This document shows, in pieces, positions 1 to 7,303 of a stretch of DNA of 21,288 nucleotides; the first letter of the stretch is position 1; each line of letters opens with the position of its first letter. Source of the stretch: CAYLGT01 sp964383465 (GTDB taxonomy: Bacteria > Patescibacteriota > Saccharimonadia > Saccharimonadales > Saccharimonadaceae). The notes beneath the pieces are model-generated. The model made no database searches, was not told where the DNA came from, and saw only the letters and a list, made by a program, of their open reading frames with translations. A program made the translations under genes and the position numbers. The DNA is taken from NCBI GenBank assembly GCA_964383465.1, contig CAYLGT010000013.1, forward strand, positions 1 to 21,288, written 5' to 3'.

Positions 1-62
1 TGCTTCGTTAAAATTAATTACCGAACTATCGTATCATTTTACTCCACCCCTGTCCACCTCTT

Positions 63-91
63 TTGACATATTGGGTTTTATCAGATATAAT
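63..91 (+). promoter_or_regulatory. Consensus sigma70-type promoter of rpmE
   Basis: A perfect -35 TTGACA (63-68) and a perfect -10 TATAAT (86-91) are separated by 17 bp. The expected transcription start is about position 98, only some 6 nt before the ATG at 104, so the rpmE message would be almost leaderless. No Shine-Dalgarno sequence lies between. Confidence 0.85.
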
Positions 92-103
92 CCTCCACTG
101 ACT

Positions 104-436
104 ATGAAAAAAGATTTACACCCTACCGACTACCGCCCTGTCGTGTTCCAGGATGACAGCGCTGGTTTTGCGTTTTTGACTCAGTCAACCGCACAGACCA
201 ACGACACCATAAAGTGGGAAGATGGCAACGAGTACCCTCTCGTAAAAATGCACATCAGCAGTGCCAGCCACCCATTCTTTACTGGTGAAGAAAAGATCAT
301 CGACACCGAAGGTCGTGTTGACCGCTTCAAGGCGAAATTTGCCGCTGCAGAGGCTCGTAAAGCAGAGCTTGCCAGCAAAGCCAAAAAGGCTGCTGCCCGT
401 AGCGAGAAAAAAGCTGCCAAAGCTACCGAAAAATAG
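104..436 (+). CDS. rpmE2: 50S ribosomal protein L31, type B
   Basis: This is a structural protein of the large ribosomal subunit, about 110 residues from the ATG at 104. The family signature is clear: MKKDLHPTDYRPVVFQD at the N-terminus, then TIKWEDGNEYPLVK and ISSASHPFFTGEEK. It lacks the CxxC zinc-binding cysteines of the canonical form, which makes it a zinc-independent type B L31. After the conserved core a Lys/Ala-rich tail (about residues 85-110) extends beyond the usual length and may contact rRNA. An in-frame TTG at 71 would add 11 residues, but it lies inside the promoter, so 104 is preferred. A rho-independent terminator follows at 454-477. It stops at TAG. Confidence 0.93.
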   Translation: MKKDLHPTDYRPVVFQDDSAGFAFLTQSTAQTNDTIKWEDGNEYPLVKMHISSASHPFFTGEEKIIDTEGRVDRFKAKFAAAEARKAELASKAKKAAARSEKKAAKATEK

Positions 437-453
437 CGACGCACTTCAAAAAG

Positions 454-477
454 ACTGGTCGACTAGGCCAGTTTTTT
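454..477 (+). terminator. Rho-independent terminator after rpmE
   Basis: Stem ACTGGTC (454-460), loop GACTA, and stem GGCCAGT (466-472) form 7 pairs with one G-U wobble. The stem runs into a TTTTTT tract and is preceded by an A-run. It lies 18 nt after the rpmE stop and upstream of prfA. Confidence 0.8.
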
Positions 478-485
478 GTTTGCCG

Positions 486-491
486 TATACT
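486..491 (+). promoter_or_regulatory. Probable -10 element of prfA
   Basis: TATACT at 486-491 lies 20 nt before the prfA ATG, predicting a leader of about 14 nt. I see no good -35 box 16-18 bp upstream; that position is occupied by the rpmE terminator hairpin. prfA may therefore depend partly on readthrough from rpmE. Confidence 0.45.
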
Positions 492-511
492 AAAAGATAA
501 GAGAAACGACC

Positions 512-1576
512 ATGATTCAACTCAACCTCGATGACCTTCAGCAAGAACAACGCGACCTGACCGATTTTTTGTCTCGGCCAGATGCATTTTCAGACCCTGA
601 CTTCGCCAAAAAGAACCGTCGCATGAGTGAGATCGAAGAGCTCATCGCGCTCGGTCTACGCCGAGACACAGTTACCGCACAGATTCAGGACGCCAAAGAA
701 CTAGCCGGTAGCGATGACGAGCTGGCGGAACTAGCGCGTGAAGAACAACCACTCCTCGAGGCCGAACTGGCTGAGCTCGAAGAGAAACTCTTTGTCATGC
801 TGACACCGAAGGATCCCAACGACGACAAAAACGTCATCGTTGAAATCCGTGCCGGAGCCGGTGGTGATGAAGCCAGCCTCTTCGCTGGTGAGTTGCTGCG
901 CATGTATCTGCGCTGGTGCGAAACCCACGGCTACAAAACCGACATGATGAGTGAGTCACAAAGTGACAGTGGTGGCTACAAAGAAGTTGTGTTTGAAGTC
1001 AAAGGCGACAGCCCGTATGCCAAGCTAAAGTTTGAGTCGGGCGTCCACCGTGTCCAACGTGTCCCTGTCACCGAATCACAAGGCCGCATTCACACCTCTA
1101 CTGTAACCGTAGCAGTGCTTCCTGAAGCCGAGGAGACCGACATCGAAATCAACCCGGCTGATCTGCGTATCGACATCTACCGCGCCAGCGGCCACGGCGG
1201 CCAGTCAGTCAACACTACCGACTCAGCAGTTCGTATCACTCACCTGCCTTCTGGCCTCGTGGTTCAGAACCAGGACGAGAAGTCACAGATAAAGAACAAA
1301 GAAAAAGCTATGAGCGTCCTTCGGTCGCGACTCCTGCAGGCGAAAGTCGAAGAGGAGCAGGCCAAGCAAAGTGCCGAACGCCGCAGCCTGATCGGTTCAG
1401 GCGACCGCAGTGAAAAAATCCGTACCTATAACTTCCCTCAAGACCGGATCACCGACCACCGCATCGGCTATAGCCGCTCAGGCATCCCGCAAGCCATGAA
1501 TGGTGATATCGACGATATCATCGACAAACTCGGCGCCTACGAGCGCGAGCTCAAAGCAGCTGGAACAGAAAGTTAA
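512..1576 (+). CDS. prfA: Peptide chain release factor 1 (RF1)
   Basis: RF1 recognises UAA and UAG in the ribosomal A site and triggers hydrolysis of peptidyl-tRNA. The protein has 354 residues, close to the usual 355-360. The PCRF domain covers about residues 1-215. The stop-codon recognition motif of class RF1 is PVT at 185-187, in the context RVQRVPVTES; RF2 would carry SPF. The catalytic loop GHGGQSVNTTDSAVRITH contains GGQ at 229-231, whose Gln is the substrate of PrmC, encoded downstream. RF1 is consistent with the stop codons seen here, which are almost all UAA or UAG. The start follows a short leader with only a weak purine-rich stretch. The gene converges on the reverse-strand gene that ends at 1583. 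Confidence 0.96.
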   Translation: MIQLNLDDLQQEQRDLTDFLSRPDAFSDPDFAKKNRRMSEIEELIALGLRRDTVTAQIQDAKELAGSDDELAELAREEQPLLEAELAELEEKLFVMLTPKDPNDDKNVIVEIRAGAGGDEASLFAGELLRMYLRWCETHGYKTDMMSESQSDSGGYKEVVFEVKGDSPYAKLKFESGVHRVQRVPVTESQGRIHTSTVTVAVLPEAEETDIEINPADLRIDIYRASGHGGQSVNTTDSAVRITHLPSGLVVQNQDEKSQIKNKEKAMSVLRSRLLQAKVEEEQAKQSAERRSLIGSGDRSEKIRTYNFPQDRITDHRIGYSRSGIPQAMNGDIDDIIDKLGAYERELKAAGTES

Positions 1577-1582
1577 GCTGAG

Positions 1583-1903
1583 TTACTGCGCGTCTCTCAA
1601 GAGCTCTCGATACCGCTCGTTGAACTCTTGAAGTGCGTCAGGGTTACTTGTGCTCATAAGAAGCACAGCTCCGCCCATCCGAACAACATTTTTAGCATGA
1701 GCCGACGCTGCCTCAGGGTGCGCTTCGGGTTCATGCGGAGAACGCGACCAATTTTTCATAGCCTCACCCGAGGCTTGCGCCTCAGCGGCCGCATCTTCAT
1801 CCTGAACGACTTGGACTTCGAGTCCTAGGTCCCGAGCCAACTCGGCGGCCGGGTCGACCAGGTCGCCACGAGAAACGAGTAGTCTATACAATTGATCTGC
1901 CAT
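1583..1903 (-). CDS. Hypothetical protein between prfA and prmC
   Basis: I do not recognise this 106-residue protein. It begins MADQLYRLLVSRGDLVDPAA and has no membrane segment. The middle is acidic and Ala/Glu/His-rich (EAQASGEAMKNWSRSPHEPEAHPEAASAHAK), and the end is more ordered and charged (NPDALQEFNERYRELLRDAQ). The ATG at 1903 is preferred over in-frame upstream codons because a -10-like CATCAT ends 6 nt before it, with TTGACA 17 bp further upstream, which predicts a leaderless transcript. It is convergent with prfA (6 nt between stops) and divergent from prmC, so it splits the usual prfA-prmC pair. Stop TAA. Confidence 0.6.
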   Translation of the reverse strand: MADQLYRLLVSRGDLVDPAAELARDLGLEVQVVQDEDAAAEAQASGEAMKNWSRSPHEPEAHPEAASAHAKNVVRMGGAVLLMSTSNPDALQEFNERYRELLRDAQ

Positions 1904-1909
1904 GTAGGT

Positions 1910-1938
1910 ATGATGTGACCTGGGATGATATTTGTCAA
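1910..1938 (-). promoter_or_regulatory. Promoter of the 106-aa gene, leaderless architecture
   Basis: On the minus strand TTGACA (1938-1933), a 17-bp spacer and CATCAT (1915-1910) are followed after 6 nt by the ATG at 1903. The expected start of transcription coincides with the start codon. The -10 box matches consensus at only four of six positions. The -35 box lies in an 11-nt palindrome, ATTTGTCAAAT. Confidence 0.55.
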
Positions 1939-1958
1939 ATGTTAACAGAGGTGAGAAG

Positions 1959-2780
1959 ATGGATGCTATGCAGATCTCCCAAGCACTCTCTGAAGGCCTC
2001 CAAACTCTCAATCAAACGTCCCCTACACCGCGTCTCGATGCCGAGCTACTGCTGTCTCATGTACTTGGCGTCACAAAGTCGTGGTTGATCGCGCATGGTG
2101 ACGACAGTCTCACAAAGCAACAGTATGAAGCTTTTGCGGTACTCTGTGCTCAACGAGCCCTCCACCAGCCTGTCGCCTATCTGACAGGACGTAAAGAATT
2201 TTACGGTCGCAGCTTTGGTGTTACTCCTAAAGTACTGATACCTCGACCAGAAACTGAAGCCCTCATAGACACTCTAAAGCGACAAGCTCTTGCAGGTCGA
2301 ATACTCGACGTAGGGACGGGTTCTGGTGCCCTAGGTATCACCCTAAAACTCGAAGATCCCGGTTGCTCTATGACGGTAAGCGACGTGAGCGAGCACGCCC
2401 TGGCAGTGGCAAGAGCTAACGCCTCGGCGCTCGGCGCCAAACCAATTCGTTACGTGCAGAGCGACTTACTGGAGCATTGGCTTAGTCACGGAAAGCCTAA
2501 GCCTTTCGACGTCATCGTCTCCAACTTACCGTATGTAGACCGTGGCTGGGACGACACCTCACCGGAACTCACTCATGAGCCAGCACTCGCTCTCTACGCG
2601 GAGGATGGTGGGCTAGCGCTGATCAAAAGGCTCATCGATCAAGCACCGAAGCTACTGGTACGCGGAGGTCATCTACTACTCGAAGCCGACCCAACCCAGC
2701 ACGACGCAATAGTCACCTATGCGACCAACTTCAGCGAAGTTGAACGCCAAGACTACGCGTTACTACTGCAAAAAATATAA
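1959..2780 (+). CDS. prmC: Release factor glutamine methyltransferase PrmC
   Basis: PrmC uses S-adenosylmethionine to N5-methylate the Gln of the GGQ motif of release factors, increasing termination efficiency. The 273-residue protein has an N-terminal helical domain (about 1-85) and a Rossmann methyltransferase domain. The SAM-binding motif DVGTGSG lies at 117-123. The catalytic (N/D)PPY motif is present as NLPY at 189-192, a substitution also found in family members. A C-terminal segment with HEPALALYAEDGG is typical of PrmC. The ATG at 1959 is chosen because AGAGGTG lies five nucleotides upstream; an in-frame TTG at 1932 is inside the divergent promoter. Its substrate RF1 is encoded just upstream but is separated by the minus-strand gene at 1583-1903. 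Stop TAA. Confidence 0.93.
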   Translation: MDAMQISQALSEGLQTLNQTSPTPRLDAELLLSHVLGVTKSWLIAHGDDSLTKQQYEAFAVLCAQRALHQPVAYLTGRKEFYGRSFGVTPKVLIPRPETEALIDTLKRQALAGRILDVGTGSGALGITLKLEDPGCSMTVSDVSEHALAVARANASALGAKPIRYVQSDLLEHWLSHGKPKPFDVIVSNLPYVDRGWDDTSPELTHEPALALYAEDGGLALIKRLIDQAPKLLVRGGHLLLEADPTQHDAIVTYATNFSEVERQDYALLLQKI

Positions 2781-2786
2781 CCATCC

Positions 2787-2804
2787 TTTGGTCACTAGAC
2801 CAAA
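2787..2804 (+). other. Hairpin after prmC
   Basis: TTTGGTC (2787-2793) and GACCAAA (2798-2804) form a perfect 7-bp stem around ACTA, 6 nt after the prmC stop. No T-run follows, so it is only a weak terminator candidate. It could instead protect the 3' end of the mRNA. Confidence 0.45.
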
Positions 2805-2816
2805 CATAGCTCTCCC

Positions 2817-3277
2817 ACTTTTGACAGCAAAAGTATGACAAAACCGCTGGGCTGCTTCACCTCGCGGTGGGTTTCGCTCACTTGTCTCTTTGGCGGCTGC
2901 GGGACTCGCCAGAAACCTGGCTCAAACAGTTCTCGCCGCGCAATGAGCCACCCTCACTCCACCCTCCGGAGCCTCCAGACGCCCAGACCCGAAATCGCAG
3001 CCAATGCGACCAAGCGGCGCTCTGAGGAAGCCCATGAAACAGAAGCGACTTTGACGCGAGTCATTCGCGAGGACGTGCCAAAAACCAGTAACTAAAGTTA
3101 TATGTTTTTGGCCGGTTCTGGCTGAAAGCCAGGTTCGTACCGCAGCGACGCGCTAAAGTTGCCTCTGTTTCTTGGCGCGACCGAGGGTGCCTAGCGTTCT
3201 TTGCTCCTTTCTTCGCGATGAAAGAAAGGAGGCGTTACTTCTTGGGCGCAAGAAGATACTTTTGCTGTCAAAAGTAT
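2817..3277. repeat. Gene-free, palindrome-rich segment bounded by inverted hairpin repeats
   Basis: The segment begins with ACTTTTGACAGCAAAAGTAT (2817-2836) and ends with its exact reverse complement (3256-3275). Each end is itself a hairpin: ACTTTTG/CAAAAGT with loop ACAG on the left, and ATACTTTTG/CAAAAGTAT with loop CTGT on the right. Many further perfect or near-perfect stems lie between them: GCCAAAAAC/GTTTTTGGC (3077-3112), CTGGCT/AGCCAG (3118-3132), a 10-bp stem at 3204-3231 and CTTCTTG/CAAGAAG (3238-3255). The two open frames inside (2835-3095 and 3218-3484) have compositions unlike proteins and are not called as genes. It may be a miniature mobile or REP-like element, or a structured RNA. 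I see no target-site duplication. Confidence 0.6.
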
Positions 3278-3302
3278 GAAGATAAAGTTTTTTACATGCA
3301 AA

Positions 3303-3327
3303 CGCCCGCTCCCGAAGGAGCGGTGCG
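3303..3327 (-). terminator. UUCG-capped hairpin after the 56-aa gene
   Basis: On the minus strand CCGCTCC and GGAGCGG pair around a TTCG tetraloop, closed by a C-G pair. The stem is extended by three more pairs after a bulged A. It starts 15 nt after the stop codon of the cysteine-rich gene and is followed by only a short TTT, so termination may be imperfect. Confidence 0.5.
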
Positions 3328-3342
3328 TTCACGCGCTCAACT

Positions 3343-3513
3343 TCAGGAAGCGGGCTGTAGACACTTCATGTCGACGTTTTGGCCGTCACCGTGCGTAGGA
3401 CAGTGTCGCTTACATACGGTGAAGATGTTCCATTCACCGTTGTCGCAGCACTGTCGCAGGTGTTGCTCGTCATGTTGGGTGTGACAGACGAAGCATGAAA
3501 GATGACCGGGCAT
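3343..3513 (-). CDS. Small cysteine-rich protein, possible zinc binding
   Basis: This short frame encodes 56 residues starting MPGHLSCFVCHTQHDEQ. The strongest support is an unusually good Shine-Dalgarno site, AAAGGAGG, six nucleotides before the ATG at 3513. A stable UUCG hairpin follows the stop. Seven cysteines and several histidines are arranged as C7-x2-C10-H11, C22-C23, C34-x2-H37-C38 and C51, which would suit one or two zinc sites or disulfides. No signal peptide or membrane segment is visible. The stop is TGA, which only one other gene here uses. I recognise no family. A promoter is less clear: TATACC and TATCTT occur upstream without a well-placed -35. An accidental frame cannot be excluded. 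Confidence 0.5.
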   Translation of the reverse strand: MPGHLSCFVCHTQHDEQHLRQCCDNGEWNIFTVCKRHCPTHGDGQNVDMKCLQPAS

Positions 3514-3599
3514 CGCCTTCCTCCTTTCCTATGTTTCGCACAAGGAAAACGATCTGAAGATAGTGTGGTATAAGGCCAAAGTATTTGCAAGCACGAGCA

Positions 3600-4727
3600 C
3601 TACTGGGTTGGGTACACACCCAGCGTCACGTTCACCGTCGTCTTTTTTCCGTCACGTATATACACGAGAGGTACTGTCTCGCCTGGCGCACGCTGCGAAA
3701 TCACACTCATAAGCGGGTGCTTTGCGTCGATCGTCACACCACCGAGCGAAACAATGATGTCACCACTCTTTAGACCGGCTTTTTCTGCCGGACTGCCACT
3801 TGCCACCGCCGGACCATCTTCGTTGATGATGTACGCACCGGTTGATTCACTGAGCTTGTAGTACTTTTTCACATCTGGCGTAATCGGCATATGAGACACT
3901 CCCAGATAGGCTCGCTCAAGTTTCCCAGTCTTCGTAACGGTACTGATGAGCCCTCGGGCGTCATTGATTGGAATCGCAAACCCGATCCCTTCAGCCTGCT
4001 GATCAACCGCTGTGTTGATCCCGATCACTTCACCGCTCAAATTTACGAGTGGACCACCGGAGTTACCAGGGTTGATGGCCGCATCGGTCTGTATCAGGTT
4101 GTTCAGCGACTCAGCACTTGCCCCAGAACTATCACCAGCTACAATCGGTCGTCCCAGGCCAGAGATGATACCCGAAGTCACGCTCGTCTGATACTGCCCC
4201 AGTGCGTTACCAATTGCGATCACCTTTTGGCCCACTTCAACTTTCGACGAATCTCCCATAGTAGCTGCCGACAAGTTACTTACGCCAGAGATTTTAAGAA
4301 ACGCGATGTCATTTGCAGGGTCAGTCCCCACGACTTTAACCTCGTTATATTCTGTGCCATCCGACGTAATGACCTTTAGGGACGTCGCGCCACTCACGAC
4401 GTGCTTGTTCGTCAAAATGTAACCATCTTTGGTGATGATAACTCCTGTTCCAGCGCCTTGTTGTGTGTATGTACGAAAACCAAGGCTTGCCTGCGACTCG
4501 GTGATCACCGAAACGACACTTGCACTCACCTTCTTTGCGACATCGGCGACGACATCTCCTTCACTCGAAACCACCGTTCGCTTTTCAGCGATCGTATTTG
4601 CTGACGAACCTAGGCTCACCACGCCCGAGGCAATCGCCGCCCAGGCACCAAAAAACGCACACACAAAACTAAACAGTCCGAGTCCTGCAACTTTTACAAA
4701 TGAATTTGGTAAAGCAGTTTTTGCCAT
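3600..4727 (-). CDS. Membrane-anchored HtrA/DegP-like serine protease with one PDZ domain
   Basis: This is a trypsin-like (S1C) protease for quality control of proteins outside the cytoplasm. It has 375 residues. A short cytoplasmic start is followed by a membrane anchor (about 12-38, LGLFSFVCAFFGAWAAIASG). The protease domain runs from about 60 to 265, with catalytic His109 in TNKHVV, Asp140 in DPANDIAFLKI and Ser223 in NPGNSGGPL. One PDZ domain covers about 272-370 (YLGV, SPAEKAGLKSGDIIVSLGG). One anchor plus one PDZ matches the DegS/YkdA-like layout rather than soluble DegP with two PDZ domains. AGGAGG lies just before the ATG. It is the last gene of a three-gene envelope operon, 24 nt after its neighbour. 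Stop TAG. Confidence 0.94.
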   Translation of the reverse strand: MAKTALPNSFVKVAGLGLFSFVCAFFGAWAAIASGVVSLGSSANTIAEKRTVVSSEGDVVADVAKKVSASVVSVITESQASLGFRTYTQQGAGTGVIITKDGYILTNKHVVSGATSLKVITSDGTEYNEVKVVGTDPANDIAFLKISGVSNLSAATMGDSSKVEVGQKVIAIGNALGQYQTSVTSGIISGLGRPIVAGDSSGASAESLNNLIQTDAAINPGNSGGPLVNLSGEVIGINTAVDQQAEGIGFAIPINDARGLISTVTKTGKLERAYLGVSHMPITPDVKKYYKLSESTGAYIINEDGPAVASGSPAEKAGLKSGDIIVSLGGVTIDAKHPLMSVISQRAPGETVPLVYIRDGKKTTVNVTLGVYPTQ

Positions 4728-4751
4728 ATTCCCTCCTAATTTTTTTCAGTT

Positions 4752-5594
4752 TTATGTCAGCGAAGTCACGTCAATGAGGCCACTGAAGAACAAAAGTAAG
4801 ATCACTATAACCGCAGCACTAAAGGTGATGCTCGAACGAACTTTGCGCGTGTCGCGATGCTCGCTACTGTGATGCAACAGTGAATATACATTGATCGCTG
4901 TATAGCTTAGCAGAGTAATTATGATAACTCCCTGAGGAATCATGAGTTGTGCATCGGAACGGACCGTCGCAGATTGGTAAATGGCATATGAAATCGTCCA
5001 GTGATGAAAAAGCCATGACAGTTCTGCGACTACAAACCCCCACGCCAGACTGATAAACGCCCGCTCATCCTCGTTATGAAACGCGGTGAGTGCATGACGG
5101 GCTGACATGTAACCGATCGCCCAGGCTATGATGACCGTCAGAAACGTACTGTCACGCAAAAATTGTCCAAACTCAAATGTGTGTGCGAAGCTGTAGAGCG
5201 CGACAAGAGAGACGAACTGGGCGATACCGGCCTGGAGAAGTATCCATTTTTGCGTCGAATGCGGCTTTACCACGATCAGCCAGACTGCAAAAAGGAGTGC
5301 CAGCATGGCAGCTACCCACGGCGTTGAGGCTGCAGTGAGGACCATGAGCGCCCACACACTCACCCCAACCATGAAGTCGACGAAGTTGGCTTGAAAGTTA
5401 GCGAACCAGAAACGTGGACGCACTGCTACCACTCGCCACTTACTGATGACAACGAGAACAAGCGCCAAGAGCGGCAGGTCAACTTCTGGGGTTACCAAAA
5501 AGAACATCAACGCAGCATAGATAGTGTTGAGACTGGCATGTAGCAGATCACTCCACCGCGACCGCCGAGCTGTAACGAGTTTAATTAGCTCCAT
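4752..5594 (-). CDS. Polytopic membrane protein of unknown function
   Basis: The 280-residue protein has eight or nine hydrophobic segments, roughly at 19-35, 40-57, 66-88, 92-110, 117-138, 150-166, 178-208, 219-240 and 254-275. Basic loops (RPRFWF near 60, RDTRKVRSS near 248-255) suggest several cytoplasmic turns. Several His and Trp residues lie at segment ends (ELSWLFHHWTISY). I recognise no catalytic motif and no named family. Its start codon lies inside the upstream LCP gene: the two overlap by 14 bp, so translation is probably coupled, which would explain the lack of a good ribosome-binding site. Context between an LCP ligase and HtrA suggests an envelope role. Stop TAA. Confidence 0.8.
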   Translation of the reverse strand: MELIKLVTARRSRWSDLLHASLNTIYAALMFFLVTPEVDLPLLALVLVVISKWRVVAVRPRFWFANFQANFVDFMVGVSVWALMVLTAASTPWVAAMLALLFAVWLIVVKPHSTQKWILLQAGIAQFVSLVALYSFAHTFEFGQFLRDSTFLTVIIAWAIGYMSARHALTAFHNEDERAFISLAWGFVVAELSWLFHHWTISYAIYQSATVRSDAQLMIPQGVIIITLLSYTAINVYSLLHHSSEHRDTRKVRSSITFSAAVIVILLLFFSGLIDVTSLT

Positions 5595-7212
5595 TGCCCA
5601 TAATTATAACAAAATCGGCACTACTCTGCACTCCGCTTGGGAGCACGGTACCAGACGGACTTTTTCCGAGAATCGACGTAAGTTTTTGTAATGCCTTTTG
5701 CTGACTTCCCCCGCTCAGGTCATACCAGACATAGTTACCATACTCAGCTTTTGTGTCAGTATCACCAGTTGTGACGTCGGTAAATCCAGCGGCTTCCAGT
5801 TCGGCGGCCTTTTTGCCTGCTACACCACCTTTGTCCGACCCGTTCAGCACCGCTATAGAAGCATTGCCACTTTCTGCATCGGTCGAAACGTTTAGTTTTG
5901 AAGCGATAAATCGTTTCACCTCACTAAAATCATACGTGCCCTGAACTGGCTGCACCGCGCTCTGACCTGAAATTTGTGCTGTTTTGAGCACTTCTTTGCC
6001 TGTCTCAACCAGGCTGACGCGTTTAATACTGGCGCTCGGGATCTCGCCGGCGAGTTTTATAAGGGTTTTCACTTCTCCAGCAGAAAAACTGGTGCGCACG
6101 TTGTTACCGAGTGCATCCATGATGCCCGTAACTTTTAGAGGGTTGGCGAGCGTACCGGCACTGGCGGCTTTATCCTTGAGCGCCACGATGATCTTTTGCT
6201 GGTACTGTTCACGGTCAAAGTTACCGCGACTAAGCCCATAGCCGCCAGCCGCGTTACGGGCTCGCGCAAGTGCCAAAGCCTGGTCGCCGTTCAGGTTAGC
6301 GGGACCATTTGGCCACTTTACGTAGTAGCACTGCATGTTACACGCCCAGTCAAAGTTACGGTCCAAAATACCGCGAGGATCATCGCTGTCGATATCTACT
6401 GTCACGCCACCGACGGCATTGACGGTGTCACGAACGACCGTGTAGTTCACATGGGTGTAGTACTGGATGTCGAGGCCAAAGCTCTCGCCAACGATTTCCA
6501 TAAGTTTCTTGGCACCGCCAGGCTCATCTTTGCCGTCGTCACTCCCACACTCATACACTACGTTAATCTTTCCCTCGTAGCCACTGAGACATGCTTCGCC
6601 GTATTTTACCCAGAGGTCACGCGGCACACTGATCATGACAGCATTTTTATTTTTCTGGTCTACACTGACGATCATGATTGAGTCGGTCAGGTTGGCGCCT
6701 GCGTCCACGTGGCTCGGGTCGTCTTCGGAGGTCCCGAACACGAGGATGTTTGTGCGTCCGTTGGCGTCGGCCTTGAGTGTTACACCGTTGCCGAGTAGGT
6801 CAAAAATGTTACCGCTAAACAACTTGCCCGACGTTGTCAGCAGCTTATAGCCAAAGAATCCAGCAAACAAAAGAATGGCAACGACGATAAACAAGGCTAT
6901 TTTCTTCTTCGATACCCTAGGCACACCAAAACGACGTTTTTTCTGTCGTTTTTGATCGTCATAATCTACTGCTTCGAGCGACTGCGTGATTTCACTGCGC
7001 TCCAAAAACGGAGCATCGTATTCGACAGGCTTCGATTCTACTGTTGGTTCAGGTAGGGTATCGGGGCGCAGTTGCTGCCGCTTACCGGGCTCAGGACGAC
7101 GTAAAAATTGACCAGGCACGGCTGGCTTACTCATGTCGAGTCGTGGTGCTCCAGAATCATCCCCGGACCGCACGACAAATCCGTCGATGCTTCGATTACG
7201 TCTTTGTTGCAT
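5581..7212 (-). CDS. LCP (LytR-CpsA-Psr) family protein with LytR_C domain
   Basis: LCP enzymes transfer lipid-linked glycopolymers to peptidoglycan or other surface acceptors. From the ATG at 7212 the protein has 543 residues. A long cytoplasmic N-terminal part (about 1-103, rich in Pro, Arg and Lys) precedes one membrane segment (104-126, IALFIVVAILLFAGFFGYKLL). The LCP domain spans about 150-360, with TDSIMIVSVD (176-185), SVPRDLWV (195-202), GDQALALARAR (309-319) and RGNFDREQYQQ (329-339). The Arg and Asp residues of these motifs bind the lipid pyrophosphate in known LCP proteins. A LytR_C domain follows (about 451-540, ASIAVLNGSDKGGVAGKKAAEL). An in-frame TTG at 7227 would add five residues. 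First gene of the operon leading to HtrA. Stop TAA. Confidence 0.92.
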   Translation of the reverse strand: MQQRRNRSIDGFVVRSGDDSGAPRLDMSKPAVPGQFLRRPEPGKRQQLRPDTLPEPTVESKPVEYDAPFLERSEITQSLEAVDYDDQKRQKKRRFGVPRVSKKKIALFIVVAILLFAGFFGYKLLTTSGKLFSGNIFDLLGNGVTLKADANGRTNILVFGTSEDDPSHVDAGANLTDSIMIVSVDQKNKNAVMISVPRDLWVKYGEACLSGYEGKINVVYECGSDDGKDEPGGAKKLMEIVGESFGLDIQYYTHVNYTVVRDTVNAVGGVTVDIDSDDPRGILDRNFDWACNMQCYYVKWPNGPANLNGDQALALARARNAAGGYGLSRGNFDREQYQQKIIVALKDKAASAGTLANPLKVTGIMDALGNNVRTSFSAGEVKTLIKLAGEIPSASIKRVSLVETGKEVLKTAQISGQSAVQPVQGTYDFSEVKRFIASKLNVSTDAESGNASIAVLNGSDKGGVAGKKAAELEAAGFTDVTTGDTDTKAEYGNYVWYDLSGGSQQKALQKLTSILGKSPSGTVLPSGVQSSADFVIIMGNGAN

Positions 7213-7289
7213 AAAACTACCTATCAACTATAGCCGATTTCGGTCTCCAGCGTAAGCGTATTTTAGGTATTTCTCAGTCACCTTTCGTG

Positions 7290-7295
7290 TATAGT
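7290..7295 (+). promoter_or_regulatory. -10 element of lepB
   Basis: TATAGT ends 8 nt before the lepB ATG at 7304, so the message would be leaderless or have only one or two leading bases. No convincing -35 lies 16-18 bp upstream. The divergent LCP gene has its own TATAGT about 14 nt before its ATG, within the same 91-bp gap. Confidence 0.5.
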
Positions 7296-7303
7296 AGAAG
7301 GGC

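Noticed and set aside
3111..3145. Possible tRNA T-arm (GGTTCGTACC) in the gene-free segment
   Set aside because: The flanking bases do not form the five-pair T stem, and no acceptor or anticodon arm can be placed.
2835..3484. Two plus-strand open frames of 86 and 88 codons in the hairpin-rich segment
   Set aside because: No ribosome-binding sites. Their sequences follow the hairpin arms (for example RRYFLGARRYFCCQKYE mirrors two stems), and the second overlaps the better-supported 56-aa gene on the other strand.
3366..3590. Minus-strand frame of 74 codons overlapping the cysteine-rich gene
   Set aside because: It lacks a ribosome-binding site, while the overlapping 56-codon frame has a near-perfect one and a product with ordered Cys/His spacing.
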